Below are positions 10,165 to 18,121 of a stretch of DNA of 29,938 nucleotides, one piece after another (within the stretch, counting starts at the first letter, position 1; each line of letters starts with the position of its first letter). Source of the DNA: an uncultured Clostridium sp. (GTDB taxonomy: Bacteria; Bacillota; Clostridia; Clostridiales; Clostridiaceae); the NCBI GenBank assembly GCA_900543325.1, contig UQQU01000040.1:1-29938 (forward strand). The letters are read 5' to 3'. Both the position numbers and the translations under genes were made by a program. The notes beneath the pieces were generated by a model. That model had not been told where the DNA came from and made no database searches. It was given only the letters and a program-made list of their open reading frames with translations.

Positions 10165-10862
10165 TCAATCCTTTCTACAGGAACTGGATTTTTATTTATA
10201 GTAATTTTTTGAATTCTACCATTCTTAACCTCAATAACCTTATCTCCCATAGGAGTTAAAGCTAAGTTATGGGTAATTATTATTACTGTAACGCCTTCTT
10301 TTCTACAAATATCTTGAAGTAACTTTAATATAGCTTTACCAGTATTATAATCTAATGCTCCAGTAGGTTCATCACAAAGTAATAATTTAGGATTCTTTGC
10401 TATTGCTCTTGCTATTGCTACCCTTTGCTGCTCTCCACCTGATAACTGTGATGGAAAGTTATTTTTTCTATCACTTAATCCAACTGAATCTAAAACTTTA
10501 TCAATATTTAATGGATTTTTAGAAATCTGAGTAGCTAATTCTACATTTTCTCTTGCAGTAAGATTTTGAACTAAATTATAAAATTGAAATACAAATCCAA
10601 TATCATATCTCCTATATGTTATTAAATCTTTTTGAGAATATTTGCTAATTTCATTATTATCAACTATAACTTTGCCTGATGATACCGTATCCATTCCACC
10701 TAATATATTTAGAATAGTACTTTTTCCAGCACCGCTTGCCCCTGCTATTATGACAAATTCCCCTTTATTTACTGAAAAATCAACTCCTCCTAAAGCATGA
10801 ATTTCCACTTCTCCCATCTTATATTTTTTCTTCACATCTTTAAACTCTATATAGCTTTCCAA
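10158..10862 (-). CDS. ABC transporter ATP-binding protein (LolD/MacB type)
   Basis: This 234-aa ATPase energises the FtsX-like permease encoded immediately downstream. It shows Walker A GASGAGKS at 41-48, Q-loop Gln93, signature LSGGEQQR at 140-147, Walker B LLLCDE at 160-165, and an H-loop in IIITHN near 197. The VFQFYNLVQNLTARENVELA segment is typical of the MacB/LolD/YknY subfamily that pairs with FtsX-type permeases. The start is TTG: GGAGG lies nine bases upstream and no ATG is better placed. Operon order is ATPase then permease, with a 7-base overlap. Cytoplasmic, membrane-associated. Confidence 0.92.
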   Translation of the reverse strand: MESYIEFKDVKKKYKMGEVEIHALGGVDFSVNKGEFVIIAGASGAGKSTILNILGGMDTVSSGKVIVDNNEISKYSQKDLITYRRYDIGFVFQFYNLVQNLTARENVELATQISKNPLNIDKVLDSVGLSDRKNNFPSQLSGGEQQRVAIARAIAKNPKLLLCDEPTGALDYNTGKAILKLLQDICRKEGVTVIIITHNLALTPMGDKVIEVKNGRIQKITINKNPVPVERIEW

Positions 10863-11074
10863 ATTTGTCTCTCCTCCACTTCTACCGTTTATATGTCATC
10901 AGTATACACCAGTTAATTTATACCTACAACATATATAGTATTTTTTCAAATTTTGTTCATATATTATTAAAATTTTATATTTCCTTTTATTTTACCTATC
11001 ATTTTTTGTCTAAGGAACGAACTTTTTAGCTTTGAATATAATAATTAGTATAATAAATATATAAGGAGCGGCAT

Positions 11075-11710
11075 ATGCATATCATTCCGTCTATTTTATT
11101 AGCATTTTCCGCAAGTTTAGACAGCTTAATAATTGGAATTGCTTATGGAATAAAGAAAATAAGAATTAAATTTTCTATTAATATAATAATTGCATTAATT
11201 GTTACTTTAGGCACCTTCCTTTCAATGATTCTAGGTGCCATTTTAAGCGAATTTATTCCTGCATATATTTGCAATTATATTGGTGCAATTCTTTTGATCA
11301 TTGTTGGTTTGTTTATGACCTTTGATTTCTTTAAAGAACAAAGAAATTTAAAGAAAAATGAAATATGTACAGCAAAAGAAAATAAGGATATTATTGAATC
11401 ATTACATTACGATGATATATTAACTAATAATAAAACCGCTGATATCAATGGTTCTGGTAATATCGAAGTTAAAGAAGCTATTTCATTGGCAGTAGCACTT
11501 AGCTTAAATAACTTTGCTCTTGGTCTTGGTGCAAGTATGTCAGGAATAAGCATTCCTTTAACTACAATTTTTACATTTATTTTTAGTATACTCATATTGA
11601 TTTTAGGTTTAAAAATAGGTAACAGCTTCTTATCTAAGATTTTCGGTAAATACTCTGATTTATTATCAGCTATTATAATTATAGCAATGGGAATATTTCA
11701 ATTACTATAA
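11075..11710 (+). CDS. ytaF: Sporulation membrane protein YtaF / MntP-like
   Basis: This 211-aa integral membrane protein has two similar halves of about three helices each: 1-88, beginning with SILLAFSASLDSLIIGIAYG, and about 130-211, with SLAVALSLNNFALGLGASMSGI. A hydrophilic loop (about 92-130) joins them. The D-S/N pattern in the first helix of each half resembles the MntP/YtaF group. YtaF proteins are linked to sporulation in Bacillus and Clostridium, and MntP is a manganese exporter; whether this one transports a metal cannot be seen. The AAGGAG ribosome binding site is well spaced from the ATG. It is divergent from the ABC ATPase gene and convergent with the pentapeptide-repeat gene, so it is its own unit. 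Confidence 0.82.
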   Translation: MHIIPSILLAFSASLDSLIIGIAYGIKKIRIKFSINIIIALIVTLGTFLSMILGAILSEFIPAYICNYIGAILLIIVGLFMTFDFFKEQRNLKKNEICTAKENKDIIESLHYDDILTNNKTADINGSGNIEVKEAISLAVALSLNNFALGLGASMSGISIPLTTIFTFIFSILILILGLKIGNSFLSKIFGKYSDLLSAIIIIAMGIFQLL

Positions 11711-11758
11711 AAATAAAACTATGCTCCTTAATTATATTTAAATTGAGGAGCATAGTTT
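11709..11758. terminator. Bidirectional terminator between ytaF and the pentapeptide gene
   Basis: An 18-bp stem (11716-11733 with 11741-11758, one G-T pair) has a seven-base loop and contains ATGCTCCT/GAGGAGCAT. Leftward it is followed by a T-rich run from the A-run at 11709-11713; rightward only TTTAT follows. It serves both converging genes. Confidence 0.75.
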
Positions 11759-11764
11759 ATAGCT

Positions 11765-12409
11765 TTATGCTATTACTTTATTAATAAGTCTTATAATATA
11801 GCTTATAGTATAAAAATCTCTATCTATTTGTGATTTTATTTCATTAAATCCTTTAATTAATTCTTCTTCAGTAAAATTTTCTTTAAGTATCATTAATGTT
11901 AAAGTATTAATATTGCCTTCCTTTGTATCAAAAATTCTAGAAGCCTTGACATACTTATTTTCCATTAAATTATTTAATGCTTCTTCTAACCCTGAGCTTA
12001 TATTTATTTCAGGCATTCCTTCAAATATTCTTACTCCTTCAAGTTCAGCACTAAAATTCTTTGTCTTTTCTAATTTACATCCTAAAAATATAGTATTTTC
12101 GAATTTTGCATCTTTAAAATCAGTACCATCTAAATTTGCACCTTCAAAAATAGCATTTTTAAATTTTGCATTTTTAAACTTACTATTTTTTAAATTAGTT
12201 CCTATAAACTCTGTTCCTTCAAAAGTTCCTTTCATAAAACTACAAGTTTTAAAATGCGCCCCTCTAAAAGTCGCAAAATTAAAGTTTGAATTTGAAAAAT
12301 TACAATTATAGCAATTACTTCTTTTAAAATTCTTATACATAAAGTTCTTATCTTTTTTCTCTATATTATTATAATGAAAATTTTCGCTCCCGCTATTATC
12401 TTTTGCCAT
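11765..12409 (-). CDS. Pentapeptide-repeat protein
   Basis: This 214-aa protein has an N-terminal half (about 30-120) made of tandem pentapeptides of the A(N/D)LxX class, here mostly xxF or xxL steps such as FEGTEFIGTNLKNSKFKNAKF. These fold as a right-handed quadrilateral beta helix. The C-terminal 90 residues are helical and unrecognised. Some family members (Qnr, MfpA) protect gyrase by mimicking DNA, but most have unknown roles and nothing here points to one. The ribosome binding site AAGGAGAAGG precedes the ATG. It is transcribed from its own promoter, divergent from the rubrerythrin operon, and ends at the terminator shared with ytaF. Confidence 0.88.
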   Translation of the reverse strand: MAKDNSGSENFHYNNIEKKDKNFMYKNFKRSNCYNCNFSNSNFNFATFRGAHFKTCSFMKGTFEGTEFIGTNLKNSKFKNAKFKNAIFEGANLDGTDFKDAKFENTIFLGCKLEKTKNFSAELEGVRIFEGMPEINISSGLEEALNNLMENKYVKASRIFDTKEGNINTLTLMILKENFTEEELIKGFNEIKSQIDRDFYTISYIIRLINKVIA

Positions 12410-12443
12410 TTCCTTCTCCTTTTGCTTCCTAGTATATCCTACA

Positions 12444-12472
12444 ATCTTATATATTTTTAATTAAAAAGTCAA
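12444..12472 (-). promoter_or_regulatory. Predicted promoter of the pentapeptide-repeat gene
   Basis: On the minus strand, -35 TTGACT (12467-12472) and -10 TAAGAT (12444-12449) lie 17 bases apart, matching the sigma-A consensus at 5 of 6 and 4 of 6 positions. The expected transcript start is about 25-30 bases before the ATG. Confidence 0.55.
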
Positions 12473-12571
12473 CTAAACTTTCTATATTTTACAAATGAAT
12501 ATTAAATTTTTAAGTGAGAAATAATAATAAAGAGGTTTATTTGAAAGGTAAAACAAAGGAGGTTTTTTGAA

Positions 12572-13114
12572 TTGAAAAAATTTATTTGTACCGTATGTGG
12601 ATATGTTCATGAAGGAGATACTCCTCCAGAAGTATGTCCAGTATGTAAAGCACCTGCTAGCAAGTTTGAAGAAATGAAAGGTGATATGACTTGGGCAGAT
12701 GAACATAGAATAGGAATTTGTGAAGGTGTAGATCCTGAAATTATAGAGGGATTAAGAGCCAATTTTACTGGTGAATGTACTGAAGTTGGTATGTATTTAG
12801 CAATGTCTCGTGCTGCTGATCGTGAAGGTTATCCTGAAATTGCAGAGGCATATAAAAGAATTGCTTATGAGGAAGCAGATCATGCAAGTAAATTTGCAGA
12901 AATGCTAGGTGAAGTTGTCTCTCCTAGTAGTAAAGCAAATCTAGAAGCTAGAGTTGAGGCTGAATTTGGTGCTTGCGATGGTAAAAAGAAACTCGCTACT
13001 TTAGCAAAGCAAAACAATTTAGATGCTATTCATGATACTGTTCACGAAATGTGTAAAGATGAAGCAAGACATGGAAGAGCATTTAAAGGCTTACTAGATA
13101 GATATTTTAGCTAA
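12572..13114 (+). CDS. Reverse rubrerythrin (N-terminal rubredoxin, C-terminal diiron domain)
   Basis: This 180-aa cytoplasmic peroxide-scavenging enzyme has the reversed domain order seen in clostridia. The rubredoxin iron site comes first (C6, C9, C22, C25). The ferritin-like diiron domain follows (about 60-180), with TGECTEVGMYLAMSRAADRE, YEEADHASKF and HEMCKDEARHGRAF supplying the carboxylate and histidine ligands. Family members in Clostridium acetobutylicum reduce H2O2 and O2 with NADH-derived electrons and are strongly induced by air. The start is TTG, decided by a perfect AAAGGAGG (12555-12562) nine bases upstream. It is co-transcribed with a DUF1540 protein 29 bases downstream. I could not find a convincing PerR box upstream, so control is not assigned. 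Confidence 0.93.
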   Translation: MKKFICTVCGYVHEGDTPPEVCPVCKAPASKFEEMKGDMTWADEHRIGICEGVDPEIIEGLRANFTGECTEVGMYLAMSRAADREGYPEIAEAYKRIAYEEADHASKFAEMLGEVVSPSSKANLEARVEAEFGACDGKKKLATLAKQNNLDAIHDTVHEMCKDEARHGRAFKGLLDRYFS

Positions 13115-13143
13115 TAAATTTATTTATAAAAGGAGATATAAAA

Positions 13144-13461
13144 ATGGCAAAAATTAATTGTGATGTAACTAATTGTTCATATAATAGTTCAGGCGTTTGT
13201 TTTTCAAATCGTGTTGATATCGGAGGAATGGCTTCTTGTGGAGAAAATGATACATGTTGTGGTTCATTCTTAGATAAAAAACATTATAGTGATTTAGCTA
13301 ATTGCTCAGAAAATTCTGGTCCTTGTGATTGTTTAGTATGTAAAGTAAGTAGTTGTTCACATAATGAAAATTGCCTTTGCAATCTTTCATCTATTCAAGT
13401 AAATGGAGGTAACGCAAACCTTTATACAGAAACTAATTGTGGAAGCTTTGATAAAGAATAG
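13144..13461 (+). CDS. DUF1540 cysteine-rich protein, two tandem domains
   Basis: This 105-aa protein contains two DUF1540-type modules. The first (about 4-42) runs CDVTNCSYNSSGVC...CGENDTCCGSF and the second (about 64-103) CLVCKVSSCSHNENCLC...ETNCGSF. The regularly spaced cysteines point to metal binding, probably zinc or iron. DUF1540 proteins are common in spore-forming firmicutes and are not functionally defined. It lies 29 bases behind the reverse rubrerythrin with its own AAGGAGA ribosome binding site and no terminator between, so the two form an operon. That suggests a redox or metal-storage link, which is inference. A weak hairpin follows. Confidence 0.85.
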   Translation: MAKINCDVTNCSYNSSGVCFSNRVDIGGMASCGENDTCCGSFLDKKHYSDLANCSENSGPCDCLVCKVSSCSHNENCLCNLSSIQVNGGNANLYTETNCGSFDKE

Positions 13462-13473
13462 TAATAATAATTT

Positions 13474-13505
13474 AGGCAAATGATACTAAATTATATCATT
13501 TGCCT
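13474..13505. terminator. Hairpin between the DUF1540 and TPR genes, probable weak terminator
   Basis: A perfect 12-bp stem, AGGCAAATGATA (13474-13485) with its complement (13494-13505), closes an eight-base loop between two converging genes. Neither side carries a clean T-run, so termination is likely but may be weak. Confidence 0.5.
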
Positions 13506-13515
13506 TATATGTACT

Positions 13516-14406
13516 TTATTCTACTTCTTCATTATTTTCTGCATTTTCTAAATCCATAATTAGACTTTTAATTTCTTCACTGTCAATGCTATCATCTATT
13601 ATTTCTTTAAAATATTCTATTGCCTCTTCATTTCTACCTTGTCTTAGTAATTCATAAGCATATTCTTCAATAATCCTAGTATCTTCAGGTTCTAATGTAT
13701 TTGCTTTAATTAAATATTCTTCAATTAAATCATATACTTTTAACTCTTTATAGCAAATTGCTAAAGCAAAATAGTTTTCACCATCATCTTTATTTATTTC
13801 TATAGCTTTATTGAAATAATCAATTGCCTCTTCAAAATTTTTATTATTTGCTTCATATATACCAAGCCCAGTATATGCTCTCTCACACATCTCATTAGCT
13901 TCTATTGCTTCTATTAATGCTTCTCTTCCTAATTCTCTATTATTTAAATCAATTAAATATGTCCATCCGATTATACACTTTAAATTAGCTATTTGTACAT
14001 TATCACATTCATATTTTTCAATATAGTCTATACATCTATTTATTGCATCTTCATAATTTCTTTCTCTAATATCTAATTCTATTAAAAATGTATTAGCTAA
14101 GTATTGTTCCGGCTCTTCTTTTATTACTCTTTCAAAACATCTTCTACTTTCTACATAAAGACCTAAACTAAGTAAAGCTTCTCCCTTTACGTTATATCCA
14201 TATACAATATGGTCACAACCTAAGTCAAAAGCCAAATCTACAGCAGCAATTGCATCCTCAAAAAAACCTTGAACTAAATAACAATGACCAGTATATAATA
14301 AATATTCTGGATTTCCACTTTTTTTAAATCCATCACTACTATATTTTAATGCTTCTTGAACGTCATACATTAATATTTCATTAAATATCTCTTCTATGTT
14401 CTCCAT
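13516..14406 (-). CDS. Tetratricopeptide-repeat protein
   Basis: This 296-aa soluble protein is built almost entirely of TPR helices. Clear units include GHCYLVQGFFEDAIAAVDLAF (about 40-60), GEALLSLGLYVESRRCFERVI (about 75-95), GLGIYEANNKNFEEAIDYFNKAIEIN (about 180-205) and YELLRQGRNEEAIEYFKEII (about 250-270). There is no signal peptide or extra catalytic domain, so it should act as a protein-protein scaffold in the cytoplasm. The partner is not indicated by neighbours: a PHP protein lies upstream behind a terminator-like hairpin. GGAAG precedes the ATG. Confidence 0.87.
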   Translation of the reverse strand: MENIEEIFNEILMYDVQEALKYSSDGFKKSGNPEYLLYTGHCYLVQGFFEDAIAAVDLAFDLGCDHIVYGYNVKGEALLSLGLYVESRRCFERVIKEEPEQYLANTFLIELDIRERNYEDAINRCIDYIEKYECDNVQIANLKCIIGWTYLIDLNNRELGREALIEAIEANEMCERAYTGLGIYEANNKNFEEAIDYFNKAIEINKDDGENYFALAICYKELKVYDLIEEYLIKANTLEPEDTRIIEEYAYELLRQGRNEEAIEYFKEIIDDSIDSEEIKSLIMDLENAENNEEVE

Positions 14407-14495
14407 TTTTTATCTTCCTTATCTAAAATATTTTATTATTATTCTTGCCATAAATTTATTTTATTAACTTATATATATTAATTTATCAAATTAAT

Positions 14496-14525
14496 ATTTG
14501 GAGCTTCAAAGAGATAGCTCCAAAT
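14496..14525 (-). terminator. Hairpin terminator of the PHP-domain gene
   Basis: A 10-bp stem with core TTTGGAGCT (14497-14505) pairs with AGCTCCAAA (14516-14524) around a ten-base loop. It is followed leftward by AT-rich sequence rather than a pure T-run. It lies just beyond the stop of the PHP gene. Confidence 0.55.
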
Positions 14526-14537
14526 TTAAATGTATAA

Positions 14538-15317
14538 CTAAATTTTAAACTCTGTATTCTTATCGTATGTTTCAGATTTTAATAAATAACGCTTTAATAT
14601 CTTAGAAGAAAATATTTTAAAGTTTAATGCAGGGTTTATTTCAATTGTATAATCTCCTTTTATTATACAATCTTTTAATTCATTTATAGTTGAACACTCC
14701 TTATTTAAGCTAGTATATATTCCTCCAAGCTGAATAGGTGTATGACTATCACTTCCAGTAATAATATTAACTCCTAACTCTTGAGATAAATTAATTAATT
14801 CATCTCTAGTAATACTCTCACCTTTTTTAAATATATCCTTTCCATTTAGGTCTAAAGCATCTAATCTCTTTAATAACTCATGTGACTGATTACATAATTT
14901 ATGACCTCTTCTACATGGGTGTGCCCCAATCTTTAATAAATTAAATATATCTGCTTGATCTAATAAGTCTTCTAATTCTATTAAATTGTCTTTTTCTCTA
15001 AATCCCTTTAATAACTCATAAATATCAATAATACTATCTCTCTCACCGGCTAAAATTACATGACCTTTATTTTTAATACTAACTTCCATTGCAGGAAATA
15101 CTGATATACCTTCTACAATATATCTATCCCCTTCATAAATAAAATTCTTTTCTAAAAAATCATAAATAACAAGAAAATCTTTTGCATTGAAGTGTTCACA
15201 GAGAATTATTCCATTTAGGCCATTACTCTTTGCAAAATATATTTCACTCATAAAAAACTCTTTATTAAAATCTTTTCTTTTGCTTAGTAAGCCATGGACA
15301 TGAAAATCCATATTCAT
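14538..15317 (-). CDS. PHP-domain metal-dependent phosphoesterase
   Basis: This 259-aa protein belongs to the PHP superfamily, which hydrolyses phosphoester bonds with a trinuclear metal site. Visible ligand motifs are DFHVHG near the N-terminus (H6, H8), CEHF (about 41-44), the AMEVS acidic position near 77, GAHPCRRGH (about 156-164) and GSDSHTP (about 204-210). This matches small stand-alone PHP proteins rather than polymerase-attached ones. The substrate is unknown: YciV-type nucleotidase and histidinol phosphatase are related, but no histidine genes are present. ATG with GGTGTG upstream is used; the second Met at codon 3 is an alternative. It sits downstream of truA in the same direction, separated by 111 bases. 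Confidence 0.85.
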   Translation of the reverse strand: MNMDFHVHGLLSKRKDFNKEFFMSEIYFAKSNGLNGIILCEHFNAKDFLVIYDFLEKNFIYEGDRYIVEGISVFPAMEVSIKNKGHVILAGERDSIIDIYELLKGFREKDNLIELEDLLDQADIFNLLKIGAHPCRRGHKLCNQSHELLKRLDALDLNGKDIFKKGESITRDELINLSQELGVNIITGSDSHTPIQLGGIYTSLNKECSTINELKDCIIKGDYTIEINPALNFKIFSSKILKRYLLKSETYDKNTEFKI

Positions 15318-15428
15318 TTATTTTTCACACCCTTATTTTATTCCCAATATTGCTGAAGGTAATCTAATTACCCTATATTTATTAGTATATTAAACTTATA
15401 TCTTTTATGTTAATTATAAAAAAATTTT

Positions 15429-16178
15429 TTAATATTTTACTTCTTTCATACAAAGTCCTTTTGCTGGTGCTTTTTCGGCTAATTTACTTCTATTTTTTTC
15501 TTCTAACAATTCTTTTACTTTTATAGGTTCAATTTCTCCCTTTGCAACCTTTATTAAAGTTCCACTTAGAATTCTTACCATATTTAACAAAAACCCATTT
15601 CCATTATATTCAATCTTTATAATATTATCTTTTTCTGTTATATTTATATAATTTATTGTTCTAATTGTTGACTTCTTTGATTTATCTTTAACTGCGCTGA
15701 AGCCTTTAAAATCATGAGTACCTAATAAATATTTACTTGCTTCTTTCATCTTTTCTATATCTAGTTGACCTTCAACATGATAAGCATATTTCTTAAGAAA
15801 AACATTTGCAAATTTATTATTATCAATAGTGTATACATAAGTTTTTGATATGGCATTTAATCTTGAATGAAATCTATCACTAACCTCTCTTAATGATGTT
15901 ACAGATATATCTTCTGGTAAAAACTCATGTAAATATTTAGATATATCTGGTAGCTTTTTTTCACTATTAGTCTTAAAATTTGCTATGTATTTATCTGCAT
16001 GAACTCCAGTATCAGTTCTACCACAACCAATTACTTGTATTTCTTCTCCTGTCATTTTAGATAATACTTTTTCTATTTTATCTTGTATAGTTGATACGCT
16101 AGTTCCCTTTATATTTTGTTTTTGCCACCCCTTATATCTTGAGCCGTCATATTGAATGGTCATTCTTATATTTCTCAT
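15429..16178 (-). CDS. truA: tRNA pseudouridine(38-40) synthase TruA
   Basis: This 249-aa enzyme converts uridine to pseudouridine at positions 38-40 of the tRNA anticodon stem-loop. The hallmark GCGRTDTGVHA (51-61) contains the catalytic Asp56. Further TruA blocks are visible: the N-terminal YDGSRYKGWQKQ (10-21), FHSRLNAISKTYVY (about 103-116), HDFKGFSAVK (about 154-163) and the C-terminal GNGFLLNMVRILSGTL. The length is normal. It lies 28 bases behind the 202-aa unknown gene, probably in one transcript. In many firmicutes truA follows ribosomal protein and ECF transporter genes; here it does not. Confidence 0.95.
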   Translation of the reverse strand: MRNIRMTIQYDGSRYKGWQKQNIKGTSVSTIQDKIEKVLSKMTGEEIQVIGCGRTDTGVHADKYIANFKTNSEKKLPDISKYLHEFLPEDISVTSLREVSDRFHSRLNAISKTYVYTIDNNKFANVFLKKYAYHVEGQLDIEKMKEASKYLLGTHDFKGFSAVKDKSKKSTIRTINYINITEKDNIIKIEYNGNGFLLNMVRILSGTLIKVAKGEIEPIKVKELLEEKNRSKLAEKAPAKGLCMKEVKY

Positions 16179-16206
16179 ACATTATCTCTCTTTTCTTTAA
16201 TTTTAT

Positions 16207-16815
16207 TTATCTTTTTTTAAGTTTGAAGCCTTCTTTATAACTAACAACTTTTACATTAAGTACATTTAATAATTTCTCTAAGCTTTTAACTTGATTTATA
16301 TATTCAATTTTTCCACTCTTAAGTAAATTATTTATATTTTTAATAATATCCTCTTTTTCTTCTTCCCCTAATCTTCTTTTAGTTTTTATAACCTCTCTAT
16401 TTATAAAGGTTAATGTTTCCCAAATTTGTTCATTTGTTATTTTATTAAAATCATTTATCACTCTTGTATATCCAACTCTTCTATTATTAGGTGGATAAGC
16501 TTCCTTAAAGAGTTCTAAGAAGTAGTTTGTTTCTTTAGGATCTCTATTTTCAACATATTTTCCAAGTCCAGATTTTAACTGATTTTTTAAATACATAATA
16601 GTATTAGCTTTTACTATTGTATTCATTTCCTCTATACTCTTATAAATTATAGTATATATTTCTTGAATCTTATCAGCTTCTAATCCTTCTTTAGCTAATG
16701 GTTTTATTATTTCTATAACTTCTAATATATTCTTTTTAGAATTTAATTCTTTCCCAAATAGTTTATCTAAAATTTCTTTTCCAGTAAGTTCTTTTAAATT
16801 ATTTTCTTCCATCAT
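16207..16815 (-). CDS. Hypothetical protein upstream of truA
   Basis: I do not recognise this 202-aa protein. It is soluble, lysine/glutamate-rich and predicted mostly helical, with no signal peptide, membrane segment, cysteine motif or nucleotide-binding motif. The central stretch (about 93-135, containing RDPKETNYFLELFKEAYPP and NRRVGYTRVIND) looks the most structured. Codon use resembles the neighbours, so it is not an obvious import. It has an AGG..GGA-type ribosome binding site and two adjacent ATG codons; the first is used. It is 28 bases upstream of truA and likely co-transcribed, so an RNA-related role is possible but unsupported. Confidence 0.75.
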   Translation of the reverse strand: MMEENNLKELTGKEILDKLFGKELNSKKNILEVIEIIKPLAKEGLEADKIQEIYTIIYKSIEEMNTIVKANTIMYLKNQLKSGLGKYVENRDPKETNYFLELFKEAYPPNNRRVGYTRVINDFNKITNEQIWETLTFINREVIKTKRRLGEEEKEDIIKNINNLLKSGKIEYINQVKSLEKLLNVLNVKVVSYKEGFKLKKR

Positions 16816-16853
16816 TTGTATCCTGCCTTAACTTTTATTTTCTTTTATTAATG

Positions 16854-16896
16854 AAATATTGATATGATACTTTATTAAACTATCATATCAATATTT
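16854..16896 (-). terminator. Perfect 16-bp hairpin after the M19 dipeptidase gene
   Basis: The arms 16854-16869 and 16881-16896 are perfectly complementary (core TATTGATATGATA) around an eleven-base loop. Reading leftward it follows the dipeptidase gene, so it probably terminates that transcript. It lacks a proper T-run (CATTAATAAAAG follows) and could instead be a processing or protein-binding site. Confidence 0.5.
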
Positions 16897-17002
16897 AAAT
16901 TTATATTAAAGTTTAAATTTATAAATGTCTACTTCTATTTAAATAATTTTTCAATATCTATCACTTAAGCTCATCATCCTTCATCCTATTAAAAATTATC
17001 TA

Positions 17003-18013
17003 TTATAATAACTCCTTATATAGGCTAATTATATTCTTATAAAATATTTTTTCCACCTCATCATAAGTAAATCCATTTTTTAATAGTGCCTGTGCCAATA
17101 ATTGAATTTTTGAAGCATCATTAATTTCTAATGTACTTTTTATTCCATCAAAATCTGTTCCTAAAGCAATTACATCTATTCCTCCAATATTTTTAATATG
17201 CTTAATATGCTTTACCAAATCCTCTATATAAGTAAATGTTAAATCTGTATGTGGTGTAGGCTTCACAAAGTCTGAACAAAAATTAATTCCTGTCACTCCA
17301 CCTTTATCCGCTAACTTCTTTATCATATCATCAGTTAAATTTCTAACAACATTTGTTACAACTCTTGCATTGCTATGACTTGCTACAAATGGTTTTTTGC
17401 TATATTTTAAAACATCATAAAATCCAGCATCAGATAAATGCGAAACATCTACTATAACTCCTAAATTCTCCATCTCTCTTACTAACTCTACTCCAAAAGC
17501 AGTAAGTCCAAAGTCTGTATTTGGAGTTGTGAAATCTGGTTTTTCAGTAATATTACCACAAGTATCTATCTTTATTTTAAAATTAGGAAATCCAACACCA
17601 TTTATATGATTCCAAGTTAATGTTATAAGCCTAACACCTTGATTATAAACTGTTTTTAAATTTTCTAAAGATCCTTCAAGTGCTCCTGCATCTTCTATAG
17701 TTAATAGTGCAGCTATTTTATTTTCCTTTTCACACTTACATATATCTTCATATGAATATACTGGCTTAATAATATCTTTATTAGCTTCTAGTTCCTCATA
17801 ATAAACAGCTATCATCTCTTGCAAAGTTTTATAAGGATTTTTATGTTTTTTTATATCTATAAACATTGCAAAATTTTGCAGTAAATACTCTCCTTTAGTT
17901 AACTTGCTTATATCTACATGAAAATTATTTTCTTTTAAATTATAGTTATTACCTAAAAGTCTATTTTCATAAATTTCTCCAATAGTATCACAATGCATAT
18001 CTGCAACTTTCAT
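17003..18013 (-). CDS. Membrane dipeptidase-like M19 peptidase
   Basis: This 336-aa zinc dipeptidase belongs to the renal dipeptidase (M19) family of the amidohydrolase fold and is expected to hydrolyse dipeptides, including those with a D-residue at the C-terminal side. Metal ligands visible by family pattern are H7 and D9 (MHCDT), E107 (TIEDAG), H192 (DVSHLSD) and H213 (ASHSN), plus Asp287 in GTDFDG. The length is close to bacterial members. No signal peptide is present, so it is cytoplasmic despite the family name. GGAGGG precedes the ATG. It is flanked on both sides by hairpins and appears monocistronic. A role in peptide or peptidoglycan fragment recycling is plausible. Confidence 0.92.
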   Translation of the reverse strand: MKVADMHCDTIGEIYENRLLGNNYNLKENNFHVDISKLTKGEYLLQNFAMFIDIKKHKNPYKTLQEMIAVYYEELEANKDIIKPVYSYEDICKCEKENKIAALLTIEDAGALEGSLENLKTVYNQGVRLITLTWNHINGVGFPNFKIKIDTCGNITEKPDFTTPNTDFGLTAFGVELVREMENLGVIVDVSHLSDAGFYDVLKYSKKPFVASHSNARVVTNVVRNLTDDMIKKLADKGGVTGINFCSDFVKPTPHTDLTFTYIEDLVKHIKHIKNIGGIDVIALGTDFDGIKSTLEINDASKIQLLAQALLKNGFTYDEVEKIFYKNIISLYKELL

Positions 18014-18069
18014 TCCCTTTTCCCTCCAAAATTCTTTCTTATTTAATTATATCATATATAACTTCATAT

Positions 18070-18099
18070 GAAAAAAGTGGCAAACCTATGCTTGCCACT
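18070..18099 (-). terminator. Terminator of the yjjI-type operon
   Basis: The stem AGTGGCAA (18076-18083) pairs with TTGCCACT (18092-18099) around an eight-base loop. Leftward it runs straight into six T residues (complement of 18071-18076). This is a classic intrinsic terminator just after the last gene of the operon. Confidence 0.85.
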
Positions 18100-18121
18100 G
18101 GAATCTTCCTATCACTGGATA

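Noticed and set aside
11913..12311. A 132-codon rightward frame opposite the pentapeptide gene
   Set aside because: It is a mirror of the pentapeptide repeats, which keep the opposite strand open.
12482..12571. Possible PerR box upstream of the reverse rubrerythrin gene
   Set aside because: AT-rich stretches such as AAATAATAATAAA do not form the expected TTATAAT-type palindrome.
15358..15372. Small palindrome GGTAAT-CTA-ATTACC between truA and the PHP gene
   Set aside because: Six-base arms are too short to separate from chance in such DNA, and there is no promoter or regulator context.
16894..16923. 12-bp direct repeat TTTAAATTTATA (two copies 18 bases apart)
   Set aside because: Made only of A and T in a very AT-rich gap; expected by chance and not in a control region.
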